In this document: in pieces, positions 20,753 to 31,110 of the stretch
How positions within the stretch are numbered: the first letter of the stretch is position 1
Layout of the letters: each line of letters begins with the position of its first letter
NCBI GenBank assembly: GCA_964058845.1
Contig: CAXKVR010000366.1
Span: forward strand, 1 to 31,674
Source of the DNA: Carex sylvatica
Lineage: Eukaryota; Streptophyta; Magnoliopsida; Poales; Cyperaceae
DNA length: 31,674 nt
Direction: 5' to 3'
Notes under the pieces: model-generated
Seen by the model: only the letters and a program-made list of their open reading frames with translations
What the model was told of the DNA's origin: nothing
Database searches by the model: none
Program-made: the position numbers and the translations under genes

Positions 20753-20934
20753 GAGTGCGTGCATCCTCTGAGATATCTCAACTTTTGCGTGACCGACGTG
20801 TCCAGTGCCTATTCGGAGGTGATGTAGGGTCAGTATTATGCGTGCTTTGAGATTTGTGCAGAGCATATTTAAACGGTTGGAATTTTCCATAAAGTCACGC
20901 AAAGTTTGAGATATCTCAGAGGATACGAATTCGT
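20753..20934. mobile_element. Small foldback MITE with ATCCTCTGAGATATCTCAA arms
   Basis: ATCCTCTGAGATATCTCAA near 20762 pairs with TTTGAGATATCTCAGAGGAT near 20905, and TTTTGCGTGAC with GTCACGCAAA next to them. GATAGTA occurs at both borders (20746-20752 and 20935-20941), consistent with a decayed 9-bp duplication. The terminus resembles that of the 26080 element (GTATCCTCT). 182 bp, placed only 27 bp after the preceding MITE. Confidence 0.65.
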
Positions 20935-21316
20935 GATAGTAAGGGTTGTAAAGCGAAGAGCACAAAAATAAAAGAACCAGAAAAAAAAAAAAAAAAAATT
21001 ACTAGAACTGAGCGCAATAGAGCGAGAAGACCACTGAAGAGCGCAGATCACCACAAGAAAAATAATGACGGAGCGGAAAAGGGAAATCACGAGAGCGCAG
21101 GAAAGTATAGACTGATTAACTTCCAAAAATAAAACAGAAACGAAAGAAAAGGGTATTTTGTTATTTTAATCAGATATTTAATACTGATTAATTTCATAGT
21201 TAGTGTGTAATAGATAAAAATGAAAGAGTTATCAGAGTTCAAAAATAACTTAGATAAATTGAAGTATTTAATTAGAGGTAAATAAGAAATTAGCAAACTC
21301 TATATCCAAAATTAAC

Positions 21317-21683
21317 AAGTAGAGCTAGGGTGTTAAGTTCACAAAGTTTATTGGTCTCGAGTCTAAAACTCATCGAATCGGCTTCAAACGATGAGGTTTA
21401 CATGTACAAAAAAAAATTGAAATTAATTTTACATAGAATTAAGTGGTAAAAAAAATTCAAAAAATAAATGCATTATAAATAATTTATTAACCCTTTTTAA
21501 TTTTGACCGCTTTACTTTATATTAAATCAATTCGAATGTTTAAAATTTTAACATGTAGACACATTACTCCTAGGGTAGATAGATTTCAACAGTTCAATTT
21601 ATCATTTGAAACTAATTCGATAAGTTTTAAACTTGAGTTCACCAAATAATTTGGTGAAATTTAAGAAACCCTAGTTCAACTCC
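21317..21683. mobile_element. Mutator-like MITE, same family as 27228-27596
   Basis: Ends AAGTAGAGCTAGGGTGTTAA (left) and, reversed, GAGTTGAACTAGGGTTTCTTAA (right) are inverted repeats. Flanks AAAATTAAC (21308-21316) and CAAATTAAC (21684-21692) match at 8 of 9. Internal stretches GAGTCTAAAACTCATCGAATCGG and ATGTAGACACATTACTCC correspond to AAGTCTAAAATTCATTGAATCGG and ATGTAGATGCATCATTTG in the 27228 copy. Confidence 0.75.
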
Positions 21684-21899
21684 CAAATTAACCCTATATA
21701 AAAAGTGCTACTGGGCTGTGGTTATAGAAGAATGAGGCAATTGGCTTGGCATCATGCTTTTGGGCTTTTGCACCGGACAAGGATGGAAGCGTCCAAAATC
21801 CAGAAAAGCATTTATACCAATCTGTAGCCTATCACCTTTATTGTTCCTATTGAAGAGCTCGACATATATATCACAAGCTAAATAGTTTGCTTAGTAATC

Positions 21900-23059
21900 A
21901 GTAATAATATATTTATGAATTTTTATGCAATTACGAATGTTGATTACACCACAGAATTATTGGGACTACAACCCACAACCTTCAACAACTTAATAAGATG
22001 TCAAAATTTAAAATGGAGATGGTCATCATCTGGAGCATTCACTGTCAAATTTCTCTACAACTTTTTAAATTTTGGAGGAATCCAAGTAGATAAGACTATG
22101 TTATGGTGGAACTGAAACGACCCACCACCCCACCAAAAAAAAAAGTTAAAGTCTTATGTGGCTAGCACTTTTTTTTTTTTTTTTTTTTTGGCAAAATCCA
22201 ATCTTTTAAAAAAAATAGTTGGACTATTCTATTTTGAGAAAATAACTTGGCCACACCGCTAACCTAACCGCTTTGCAGAAGCTGTGACTCTAGAAGACTG
22301 GTAACACCAACTGCAGTTATGTCATGAATTAGAAACTGTGGATCATTTGTTCATTCAATGTAATTGGGTTATTAGGCAAGTATAGTTTTGGTTAGGTCAA
22401 TGTCAAGATAATTTTAGTATTTTGGCAAGATATAGAAGATGTAATTCACTATTCAGACACTTTGCAAGGACCTAAGAGAAATGCATTCCTTATTGTTTCT
22501 AATGCTCTGGCATACGTAATATGGAAATCCAGTTTCAATAATATATGCTGCATGCCTTACTGGTAGAAATATTATAATACTAATCATGTCTCTAACATCT
22601 TATATTCTTATTGGACAGGTGATGGAGAAGGTGAAGTGCAGGACGGAATACAGAACTGGCTACCTGTTGATTTGGAGAACATTCCTCTGCATACCTATGT
22701 TCCAGCAGGAAAGGAGATGGTGCCAGTGAAATCTGAACAGGATAGGATGTCCAGTGATGAAGAATGAACATTAACAAACCTACTTTAGTTTATAATGCTC
22801 TAGAACTTACTTTTATTTTGCTGGTTGTGTCCAGTTATGATGTTGCTCTATGTTTTGTTTGAAACTGTCTTTTGTGTTGTGAAACTGATGAGTTTATGTT
22901 TAGAACTTTAGATACCACCTTAGTTGGTTTAACTAGGTGCTTAGGAGAATGAGTCATTCTAATATCAGAAAAATAGCCTGATAGGTGAAACTGGTTACTA
23001 TGTAATTTAAGTTTCATGCATTGAAACCGGCCTAGCAGCCTTATTTAAAAAAAAAAAAA
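21900..23059 (+). pseudogene. 5'-truncated LINE: end of ORF2 (zf-RVT) with 3' tail
   Basis: The plus strand shows the C-terminal region of a plant L1-type reverse-transcriptase protein: WRWSSSGAFTVKFLYNFL (about 22014-22067) and LWWN, a basic KKKVKVLCG after a frameshift, then CHELETVDHLFIQC (about 22320-22361), the zinc-binding zf-RVT signature, and AYVIWKSS further on. In-frame stops and an inserted T-rich stretch (about 22170-22260) break it. One frame continues to TGA at 22765-22767 through an acidic end (SEQDRMSSDEE). A 280-bp tail follows, ending in 13 A (23047-23059), as LINEs do. Upstream parts (endonuclease, most of the reverse transcriptase) are missing. Not functional. Confidence 0.75.
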
Positions 23060-23997
23060 TGTCAAATTTAAATACGTGGTTGCTATGATTCTACATTACA
23101 GGAGAGGTAGCAAAATCTTTTCATAAAGATAAATGAAAGTAAAGAAAACAAACTAAATATTAATAAAATAATTATATAGTATTATGTTATAAATCAATAT
23201 TAAATGTAACGACTATATCAAAAAAAAGAAAATGGGGGACATGAACAGGTTCAAGCAACAATAAATATATTGTTGCATATATATGCTGCTAAATTAATTA
23301 GTGTCCCAAACTGAACAAGATAATAATAAGAAACATCATAAGCAATATGTCAGGAAAAAAGGTACTCCATTTTTATCATATGAAGAATAATGTTTTAATG
23401 AACTATACTAGACTAGAGTTATAAAATAATGTATATATGCTTTGTTACAATTACTTAAATGTAAATTGGGTCAAGTGTGCTGTGTAGAATGTCACAGCAA
23501 TTATAGTTTGTATGGGTTGGTACTTGCTAGCACGATTAGAAAATGCAAGTTGTGAGAAGTAGCAAATTTTGTGAAAATGTTCTAGGAACTAGGAAGTAGA
23601 GCACCAATCAAACATGTTTAACTTGTACCGTTTGTCACCTCAAATCAATTAGCCCGTGAACGAACTTACATTCACCTTGTGTACTATGGAGTATATAGCC
23701 CCATTCTTGCTGGTTTTTATTGGGTCAAATCCATGCATGCCTACACAAATTACGAATCACAAGTCACAATTCTGAAGAGATCGATGCGCACACGGCACAC
23801 CCACATGGCCTAATTGCTCGATTGGCGCTTTCTGAGGGCACATTTCTGTATGCATATTGCAAGATACCTACCGAGGTTAGTGCGAGATGTATGGTTTTGT
23901 CGGGTCTTTAGTGCATTGGATTTTTTTATTTTTTATTTATTTTTAGTTTTAAGCTCGAGAAATCAGGATAATGCATTCAGAAATAGAAAAAAATGAG
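23060..23997. other. AT-rich spacer
   Basis: No gene or defined mobile element. A less AT-rich portion at 23700-23890 contains two short overlapping open frames without recognisable domains, which I did not accept as genes. Confidence 0.4.
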
Positions 23998-24309
23998 TTA
24001 TGTTAAAACTCATTTTAAATTTATAAAATATTAATTTTATCTCTTATTAAAAACATAAAAAATTTGGAGCTTGTATAAGAAAAATACCGACCTTAGAAGA
24101 TACCTATTATATCCTTTATAACATATCAATTTTGTCCTAAAAAAATGGATACACATTATCCCCTTTACTCTTTATAAAATATTTATTTTGTCCTCGAAAA
24201 CCGATCAAATATAACACCAACTTTTTTCTTAGATGAGATACAAATTTTGTATACTTTTAATAATGGATAAAATGGGTATTTTATAAATTTAAAATGAGTT
24301 TTAACATAA
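23998..24309. mobile_element. 312-bp element with perfect 33-bp terminal inverted repeats
   Basis: TTATGTTAAAACTCATTTTA and the next 13 bases (23998-24030) are the exact inverse of 24277-24309. The interior has a loosely repeated pattern (CTTTATAACATATCAATTTTGTCCT and CTTTATAAAATATTTATTTTGTCCT). The only candidate target duplication is TA next to TGTTAAAAC, as for Tc1/mariner-type MITEs; this is weak. No coding. Confidence 0.7.
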
Positions 24310-25049
24310 AATATAATAAATTGAATAAATTTGTGAGTTTTAGAAGTTTAGAGAAAGAAATTTCTAAATCTGAAAGTTATTATGAGATATACGTGAAACT
24401 CCCCCATTTTTTATGTCATAGAGGAAACCACACCAAAATATGTTGTTCCTTTAGGAATTCGCTAATTAACCGCATAATGTGTTCTTCCTTAGAATTTCAC
24501 ACCACTGCACAATAAGCAACCACAGAAAAATCCACCTTTCCCTAATTTTTCTTCTTCTTTTTCCAGCATAGTTAAAGTGTTGAATAATAAATTGATTATT
24601 AATTTTTTTTTATCGAAGTATTAGTGTCAATTAAATTTAACCAAGCATAAAAAAAAATGAAGTTTGAATATTTTCATTGTTATTGCAAATGCTAATTAAT
24701 TCACATTTCTTGATGTTAAAGTTTGATTATTTACGTTGTTATTGCAATGACAATAATGGACTATGAAATTAGTAAAACAAAAGGTTATACAAATATTCAG
24801 TACAACATAATATAGAGTTAACAATAGAAAGTTAATTAGTAATTATAAATACTTAAAAGTCGAATATAATTTTATAAACCGAATTACTAGTACAAATGTA
24901 TCTTTCATTACAAGTTCCTAGATTTATCAATGGAAAGTTAATTATCTCCTGCATTTGAAAGATGAAGGCTCTAAGTTAGATCATCAACTATGGTAGTCTT
25001 CTTTGTATACGTAATATATCTGATGGTCTTGCATTAATCGCCTTTTGGT
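24310..25049. other. AT-rich spacer
   Basis: No gene, RNA or transposon border could be supported; a short open frame near 24294-24515 overlaps the MITE end and has no domain features. Confidence 0.4.
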
Positions 25050-25395
25050 CAGGGGCGGATATAAGATTTAGTCAAAGGTGGCTAAGCCACCTCTATGATT
25101 TCAAAATTTTAATTATACATATAGAAATTTAACTGAATTTTATCTTTTTTTTTTCTTTTTTTTTTTGAACTTTCTAGCTATATGGTCTAGTTATCCTTAA
25201 TAAATGACAAATTTTTAGTTGTAACATAGTGGTTAAAGCTTTATTTTGTAGCTGAGAGGTCTTGAATTCAAATCACACTCATTACACTTGTGCTTTTTAA
25301 TTTTCAGTCATCTCTATCAAAATTTTCTACTTCCACCCTTACTCTTGGTTGTTGTATATGTTGTGCTCTAATTTAATTGACTCTTTCATTTCACC
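25050..25395 (+). mobile_element. Tip100-like hAT fragment, left end
   Basis: CAGGGGCGGATATAAGATTT at 25050 is a Tip100-type hAT terminus. What follows (TTTCAAAATTTTAATTATAC, ATTTAACTGAATTTTATC, then CATAGTGGTTAAAGC and GGTCTTGAATTCAAATC) parallels the fragment at 7411-8050 in order. The matching right terminus was not found, so the end is approximate. Confidence 0.5.
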
Positions 25396-25410
25396 TATAT
25401 AATAGGATTT

Positions 25411-25564
25411 ATTTTTATTTTTTTTGTAAAGGTTGGAGGTCAATTCACCCAACTATTTAATATTTTTGTTATTATAACAAATGATTTCTTCCATTCGAGT
25501 TTCGAACTCATGACTTTTCAGATGAAGACCATGTGTCTTTATCACTATACCAAATACTGATTCT
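25411..25564 (-). mobile_element. SINE-like retroposon copy 3 (minus strand), with 15-bp duplication
   Basis: TATATAATAGGATTT (25396-25410) and TATATAATAAGATTT (25565-25579) flank it, 14 of 15 identical. Read on the minus strand it has an A-box-like TAGTGATAAAGACACATGG, a B-box-like GAGTTCGAAACTC, then GAAATCATTTGTTATAATAA, ATATTAAATAGTTGGGTG, GACCTCCAACCTTTAC and an A-rich tail, the same order as copies 1 and 2. Confidence 0.85.
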
Positions 25565-26037
25565 TATATAATAAGATTTTGCTTGTGTTTCCTCCTTCCA
25601 TGGTTTATCGTTGTTTGGTCTTACCTAATTGTGGAACCGACATATATTGAAAATAACCAACTCATTCATTATTTATACTAAATTAAATGTATAACGACAA
25701 TAATAAATTCAATATATATAGAGTGAGGTTAGCGTGTGTTAGTCTCAGTAAGAGGGTTGGTAAACTTAATTTTAAAATTTATTTTTAAAATCTATTAAAT
25801 TTCAAATGATGAATTTAAATAGTTAAAATTGATTTTACTATATATGAATGATGCATATACATATAATTTTTTTAAAATTTTAACATTTATTTAGTACAAT
25901 GTCAAGTAGTTAACAAATGATAAAAACTGAATGCACTAAAATAACTTATATTACTTCATTTTATAAAATGAAAAAAAAAAGAGCCAATTCGATAGAATAT
26001 CCCCATTTCTTTTAAAATGGAAAAAATGAGTTAATCT

Positions 26038-26063
26038 GATAGATAGATAGATAGATAGATAGA
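26038..26063. repeat. GATA microsatellite
   Basis: About six and a half uninterrupted GATA units. Likely polymorphic between individuals. Confidence 0.9.
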
Positions 26064-26079
26064 GGTGGGGCGAAGCAGG

Positions 26080-26278
26080 GGAATCCGTATCCTCTCCGGT
26101 ATTGCAGAGGATCAATTTCACTTTACGGTTTGAGATTCAATTTCAATCGGTTTGATATTCGGGGTGCAATAGGGGGCAGTATTTTTGGGCTTTGAGATTC
26201 ATACCAAGTTAAAAAGAACGGTTCAGATCTAATAATTGTAAAAGATGCCCTTATCAGGTATTGGAGAGGATGTGAATT
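26080..26278. mobile_element. Small Mutator-like MITE with exact 9-11-bp duplication
   Basis: CGAAGCAGGGG occurs at 26071-26081 and 26279-26289; the first nine bases give an exact 9-bp target duplication. The ends GGAATCCGTATCCTCTCCGG and (reversed) AATTCACATCCTCTCCAATA are inverted repeats. About 199 bp, with a moderately GC-rich interior (TCGGGGTGCAATAGGGGGCA). Non-coding. Confidence 0.72.
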
Positions 26279-26289
26279 CGAAGCAGGGG

Positions 26290-27227
26290 GGCATGAAGGG
26301 AGAAGAAAATGGGAAAATTGAGGTAAAGAAAAGAAAAAAAAATAGATTTAGTTGCTAACAGTGGGCTCCACAGGAGACGACCTAATTTTAATCTTACGTC
26401 TTAGGCCGGCCTAATTATTTTTTGGGTATATTATTTTGGATGATTAAGGAATAATAGGGTTAGTGAAAAAGTAGATGTTCTTCATACTTGAGTTAGCTCG
26501 GGTGAGTGTATTATTCCGCTAATTCATCATTTTGTTGAGTTAGTGACTATTTTAAACTCAAGGTTAGCCGCTAACCTCGCTAATCTCACTCTCAATTCAA
26601 ACGTACCTTATTTTTGATAGAATAGTTGACGTGTAAATTCCTTATTCCGTATACAGTTAATTTAGTGCTCAATCAAACATGTTCTTTTATATTTTAAGTT
26701 ATTGTAGGTCTAAAAATTAAAATATGATAAAAGAATAAAAAATTGAGATATATAAATTCTCATTTTTATTAACTTATATTCCAGCAAACCTACTCATATT
26801 ATTTTCTTCATGTACAAATTGATTTTCAAGAGCAACCCTCCTATCAATTAATTAAACCTACTCAGATTGACGTTAGAGAATTATTGTAGAATGATATATA
26901 ATGATATTGTCTAAAAACATAAAATGGAAATTGCACTTTTATTCTTCAATCAAAATATGTTTTATTCAATTTTCTTCTCCATTTTTAGTCTTTTTTGCGT
27001 CACAAATTGCAATTCTTCTGGTAAACCCGAGTTTCGTGCTTGCGTGGGAACCAAAAACAACTCACATAAGCTGTCATCAGGATATTTTGGTATTTTATTT
27101 AAGTAAAATATTTCTGAATGTATTTAATTTTACTTGAATATACATTTAGGATAAGCTTTGAAATTTAAAATATATACTAAAAAAAGTGCATGTAATTTTT
27201 TCGAGACTTGAGCAAAAACTAAGTCAA
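26290..27227. other. Intergenic stretch
   Basis: No gene supported. Around 26450-26610 there are repeated TTAGCCGCTAACCTCGCTAA-like and GGGTTAGTG motifs that suggest a worn MITE, but I could not match two ends. Short open frames near 26901-27137 lack domain features. Confidence 0.35.
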
Positions 27228-27596
27228 GAATATATAGAACTAGGGTGTTCTTAGAACTGAAGTCTAAAATTCATTGAATCGGTTTTAAATAACAAATTCG
27301 AACAATTGAAAATTTTAAACATTCAAATTAATTTAGTATAAAATCAAGCGGTTACAATTAAAAGGTTAATAAATTAATTTTAATGCATTCATTTTTTGTA
27401 TCTTTTTTTTACCACTTGGTTCGATGCAAAATAAATTTCAAATTTTTTTTTTTTTACATGTAGATGCATCATTTGTAAGGTATACAGATTTCAACGGTTC
27501 AGATTTGTCATTTCAAACCGATTCAATAGATTTCAATTAGACTTGAGTTCACAAAGAGACTTAGTGAACTTAATTAAGAACACCCTAGTTCTACTC
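27228..27596. mobile_element. Mutator-like MITE with exact 9-bp duplication
   Basis: CTAAGTCAA is present at 27219-27227 and 27597-27605. The terminal repeats contain TAGAACTAGGGTGTTCTTA on the left and its exact inverse on the right (TAAGAACACCCTAGTTCTA); a 4-base ATAT insert sits at the left tip. Same family as 21317-21683. 369 bp, non-coding, AT-rich. Confidence 0.82.
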
Positions 27597-27605
27597 CTAA
27601 GTCAA

Positions 27606-28122
27606 AATCAATGCCTTTACTAATAAAAAATGCTACAATATATAGCTTTGAAAGAAAAAGAAAATTATTAGAAGACGTTATTGGCATCTTCTTTATCTTT
27701 TGTTCATAGCTGCTATATTCTAATTACTTTTCGATTATGAATTACAATTGGGCATTTCTTTAGATGATTATCATTCATTATACCAGTGATCTTTTGCTAG
27801 GAAATGTGTTCACGCTAGCCCAAGGAATTTATTATGTTTTTCATGTTACCGCCTCAGTTTGATAATAGTAGATTTTTACTGGGATTGAAAAGGAAAGGAA
27901 AATAACAGGTACATCCTATGTTGCATAGATACGGGTACAGATATCGTGTCAGATACGACAATTCTATACGATACAGCTATTATATATTTAATATTTTAAT
28001 TTTATTATTAATTCAATACTTATAACAAAAAAATTTATTAATTAAATATGCTAAAATGTCATGCTTACTATAATGTAACACATAATATAGTCTATAAAAG
28101 TGGGAAAATATTTTGGCTCTTA
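27606..28122. other. AT-rich spacer
   Basis: No gene. At 27915-27975 a run of GATACGGGTACAGATATCG-like short repeats (GATAC motif) appears, of a type often seen scattered in plant genomes; origin not identified. Confidence 0.35.
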
Positions 28123-28640
28123 ACAGGATAGCTTCGGTTCGAATCACGCATAGAGCAAAAAAAAAAATAGTCCAATTATTACATGTATTGTCTTGGCGGG
28201 GTGTATTGGACTAGGTTCAGGAGCAAAATATTAATTAAATATGCTGATGAAAGCTTGGGAACAGGAGCAAAATGTGCAGTCATTTTTATTAATATTCTAA
28301 AAAAAAATTATAATTTTAAAGATGTCCGCGTATAGATTTTCTGTCAAAATTTCCCCGACCGCCAGGCTCACGGGCGGCCCAATCCCCTAGCGGACCGCCC
28401 GTGACAGGGGCGCCCCACTAGGGACCAGACCGCCCCTGGTCCAGGCAGTCCACTTTTTTTTTTTAGGGTATTAATAAAAATGACCGCAGATTTTGCTCCT
28501 GTTCTCAAGCTTTCATCAGCATATTTAATTAATATTTTGCTCCTGAACCTGGTCCAATACACCCCGCCAAGACAATACACGTAATAATTGGACTATTTTT
28601 TTTTTTGCTCTATGCGTGATTCGAACCGAAGCTATCATGT
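28123..28640. mobile_element. Foldback element with ~190-bp near-identical arms and GC-rich loop
   Basis: The left arm (about 28123-28313) and the reverse complement of the right arm (about 28449-28640) match almost base for base, from GATAGCTTCGGTTCGAATCA through GCATAGAGC, an A run, TAGTCCAATTATTAC, TTGTCTTGGCGGGGTGTATT and CAGGAGCAAAATATTAATTA. Each arm starts with GGTTCGAATC, a tRNA B-box-like sequence. The loop (28350-28450) is strikingly GC-rich for this window, with GGGCGGCCC, CGGACCGCCCGTGACAGGGG and CAGACCGCCCCTGG that can pair further. No coding capacity; the open frame across it is a by-product. Superfamily unknown. Confidence 0.75.
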
Positions 28641-28675
28641 CACTAGTACAAAAAACCCCTTCACCGACCCTTAAC

Positions 28676-28945
28676 CACTGACTGTTTTAAGCAAAGCATC
28701 AGTGTTGCGCATACTACACTGACTCTTTTTCTAAAACAGTCAGTGTTGGTGTTCAACACTGACTCTTTTCTAAAACAGTCAGTGTTGGTGTTCAACACTG
28801 ACTCTTTTCTAAAACAGTCAGTATTGAGCACCAACACTGACTGTTTTTTAGGCGTCAGTGTTGAGTACTAACACTGACTCCTTAAAAACGGTCAGTGTTG
28901 GTGCTCAACACTGACTGTTTTTAAAGAAACAGTCAGTGTTAGTTC
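28676..28945. repeat. CACTA subterminal repeats (about 14 alternating motifs)
   Basis: The core is AACACTGACTGTTTT (variants with CTCTTTT or CTCCTT) and its inverse AAAACAGTCAGTGTT, alternating plus and minus, partly arranged as a 39-bp repeated unit (28751 and 28790). In En/Spm-type elements such motifs bind the TNPA-like protein that brings the ends together; that role is inferred here from layout alone. Confidence 0.85.
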
Positions 28946-28950
28946 TTAAT

Positions 28951-31110
28951 AGTTTTTTTTCAAATATAATAATTAAAAATATACTATTTTGATTTGAACA
29001 TTTCATTGAACACATGTAATACATTAATTTATTTAATAAAATCTTTCATGTTTTTACAAATACGAATTAAATAATTAATTTCAACTAGAATTTTTCGTGT
29101 GTTAACAAATTTTATAACGGAATCAAATTAAGTAATTTGTGGATTTTTACAATACAATTAAGTCTTTTAAAATTTATAATATATTTTTAAACTTTGATTA
29201 GTTGTTAAGGAAATACGTACATAAATAAATAATATGATAATTTAATTTATGTTAAACAAAATAAAAATATATTAATTAGAAACAGTGAAAATTTAAATTG
29301 TAGATAGATTTCATGTTAGGGATGTATAACTATTTGAGAAATAAATTATTAATATCACTTGTACATTTAGAAATAACTTATTAGGGATGTATAACTATTT
29401 GAGAATAAAAATTTATGCATTGTGTATATTTTGTAAGATATGTAATAATTAAGTTTAATTGTTTAAATTGAATTTATAGATGCAATAAATATTTTATCGT
29501 TGTAATTCATAAAATATAAAAATAGGATTGGAATTATATTTATACAATAATTAATGGTATAACATGTTTATTGCTTAATTAAATGATTTTAACACATTAT
29601 ATTATATAGCATTACATGCATATTGCATATATGACTCACATCTTCTATACATGAACATGAAACATAAACTCTTGTTTCGTGAGTTAATGAAGACGCATGG
29701 GAATATGTCATCCGTGGGTCAATCAGAAATTTATATGGGTTGAATTTTATTTAAAAGTAATAATTTATGTGTATTATGAAAATTTTGTAAGATATTTAAC
29801 AATTATGTTTATTTTTCATATTTTTGTTTGTTTCATTTTTCATTCTAATTTACATTTTTTTTCCTTAATAGTTTTTTTTTCAAATATAATAATTAAAAAT
29901 ATACTATTTTGGTTTGAACATTTCATTGAACACATGTAATACATTAATTTATTTAATAAAATCTTTCATGTTTTTACAAATACGAATTAAATAATTGATT
30001 TCAACTAGAATTTTTCGTGTGTTAACAAATTTTATAACGGAATCAAATTAAGTAATTTGTGGATTTTTACAATACAATTAAGTCTTTTAAAATTTATAAT
30101 ATATTTTTAAACTTTGATTAGTTGTTAAGGAAATACGTACATAAATAAATAATATGATAATTTAATTTATGTTAAACAAAATAAAAATATATTAATTAGA
30201 AACAGTGAAAATTTAAATTGTAGATAGATTTCATGTTAGGGATGTATAACTATTTGAGAAATAAATTATTAATATCACTTGTACATTTAGAAATAACTTA
30301 TTAGGGATGTATAACTATTTGAGAATAAAAATTTATGCATTGTGTATATTTTGTAAGATATGTAATAATTAAGTTTAATTGTTTAAATTGAATTTATAGA
30401 TGCAATAAATATTTTATCGTTGTAATTCATAAAATATAAAAATAGGATTGGAATTATATTTATACAATAATTAATGTTATAACATGTTTATTGCTTAATT
30501 AAATGATTTTAACACATTATATTATATAGCATTACATGCATATTGCATATATGACTCACATCTTCTATACATGAACATGAAACATAAACTCTTGTTTCGT
30601 GAGTTAATGAAGACGCACGGAAATATGTCATCCGTGGGTCAATCAGAAATTTATATGGGTTGAATTTTATTTAAAAGTAATAATTTATGTGTATTATGAA
30701 AATTTTGTAAGATATTTAACAATTATGTTTATTTTTCATATTTTTGTTTGTTTCATTTTTCATTCTAATTTACATTTTTTTTCCTTAATAGTTTTTTTTT
30801 CAAATATAATAATTAAAAATATACTATTTTGGTTTGAACATTTCATTGAACACATGTAATACATTAATTTATTTAATAAAATCTGGAAAGTTTTTACAAA
30901 TACGAATTAAATAATTGATTTCAACCAGGATTTTGCGTGTGTTGACAAATTTTATAACGGAATCAAATTAAGTAATTTGTGGATTTTTACAATACAATTA
31001 AGTCTTTTAAAATTTATAATATATTTTTAAACTTTGATTAGTTGTTAAGGAAATACGTACATAAATAAATAATATGATAATATAATTTATGTTGAAGAAA
31101 AAAAATGTTA
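28951..31110. repeat. 920-bp tandem repeat inside the CACTA element, ~2.3 copies
   Basis: CAAATATAATAATTAAAAAT occurs at 28961, 29881 and 30801, exactly 920 bp apart. Copies 1 and 2 are nearly identical, with only scattered substitutions (for example GATTTGAAC/GGTTTGAAC; GCATGGGAATATG/GCACGGAAATATG). Copy 3 breaks down after about 31080 and carries several extra changes early on (AATCTGGAAAG for AATCTTTCATG). Each unit also contains TTAGGGATGTATAACTATTT twice, 66 bp apart. Very AT-rich; the longest open frame (about 29697-29939) has no domain features. Confidence 0.92.

Noticed and set aside
20434..21126. Open frames at 20434-20631, 20665-20850, 20705-20965 and 20869-21126
   Set aside because: They fall within or across palindromic MITEs and are explained by the inverted repeats.
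23720..23996. Possible retrotransposon or gene fragment (LARLALSEGTFLYAYCK)
   Set aside because: The wording has no match to a domain I recognise, and no continuation up- or downstream.
28130..28155. Possible tRNA gene (GGTTCGAATC)
   Set aside because: Only a B-box-like half is present; no acceptor stem, D arm or anticodon arm could be folded around it.
28368..28580. 70-codon minus-strand open frame
   Set aside because: It spans the arm and loop of the hairpin element; the apparent protein reflects GC-rich palindromes.
29697..29939. 80-codon frame in the 920-bp repeat
   Set aside because: Extremely Phe/Ile-rich translation of AT-rich DNA; not kept as a domain and it crosses a repeat boundary.
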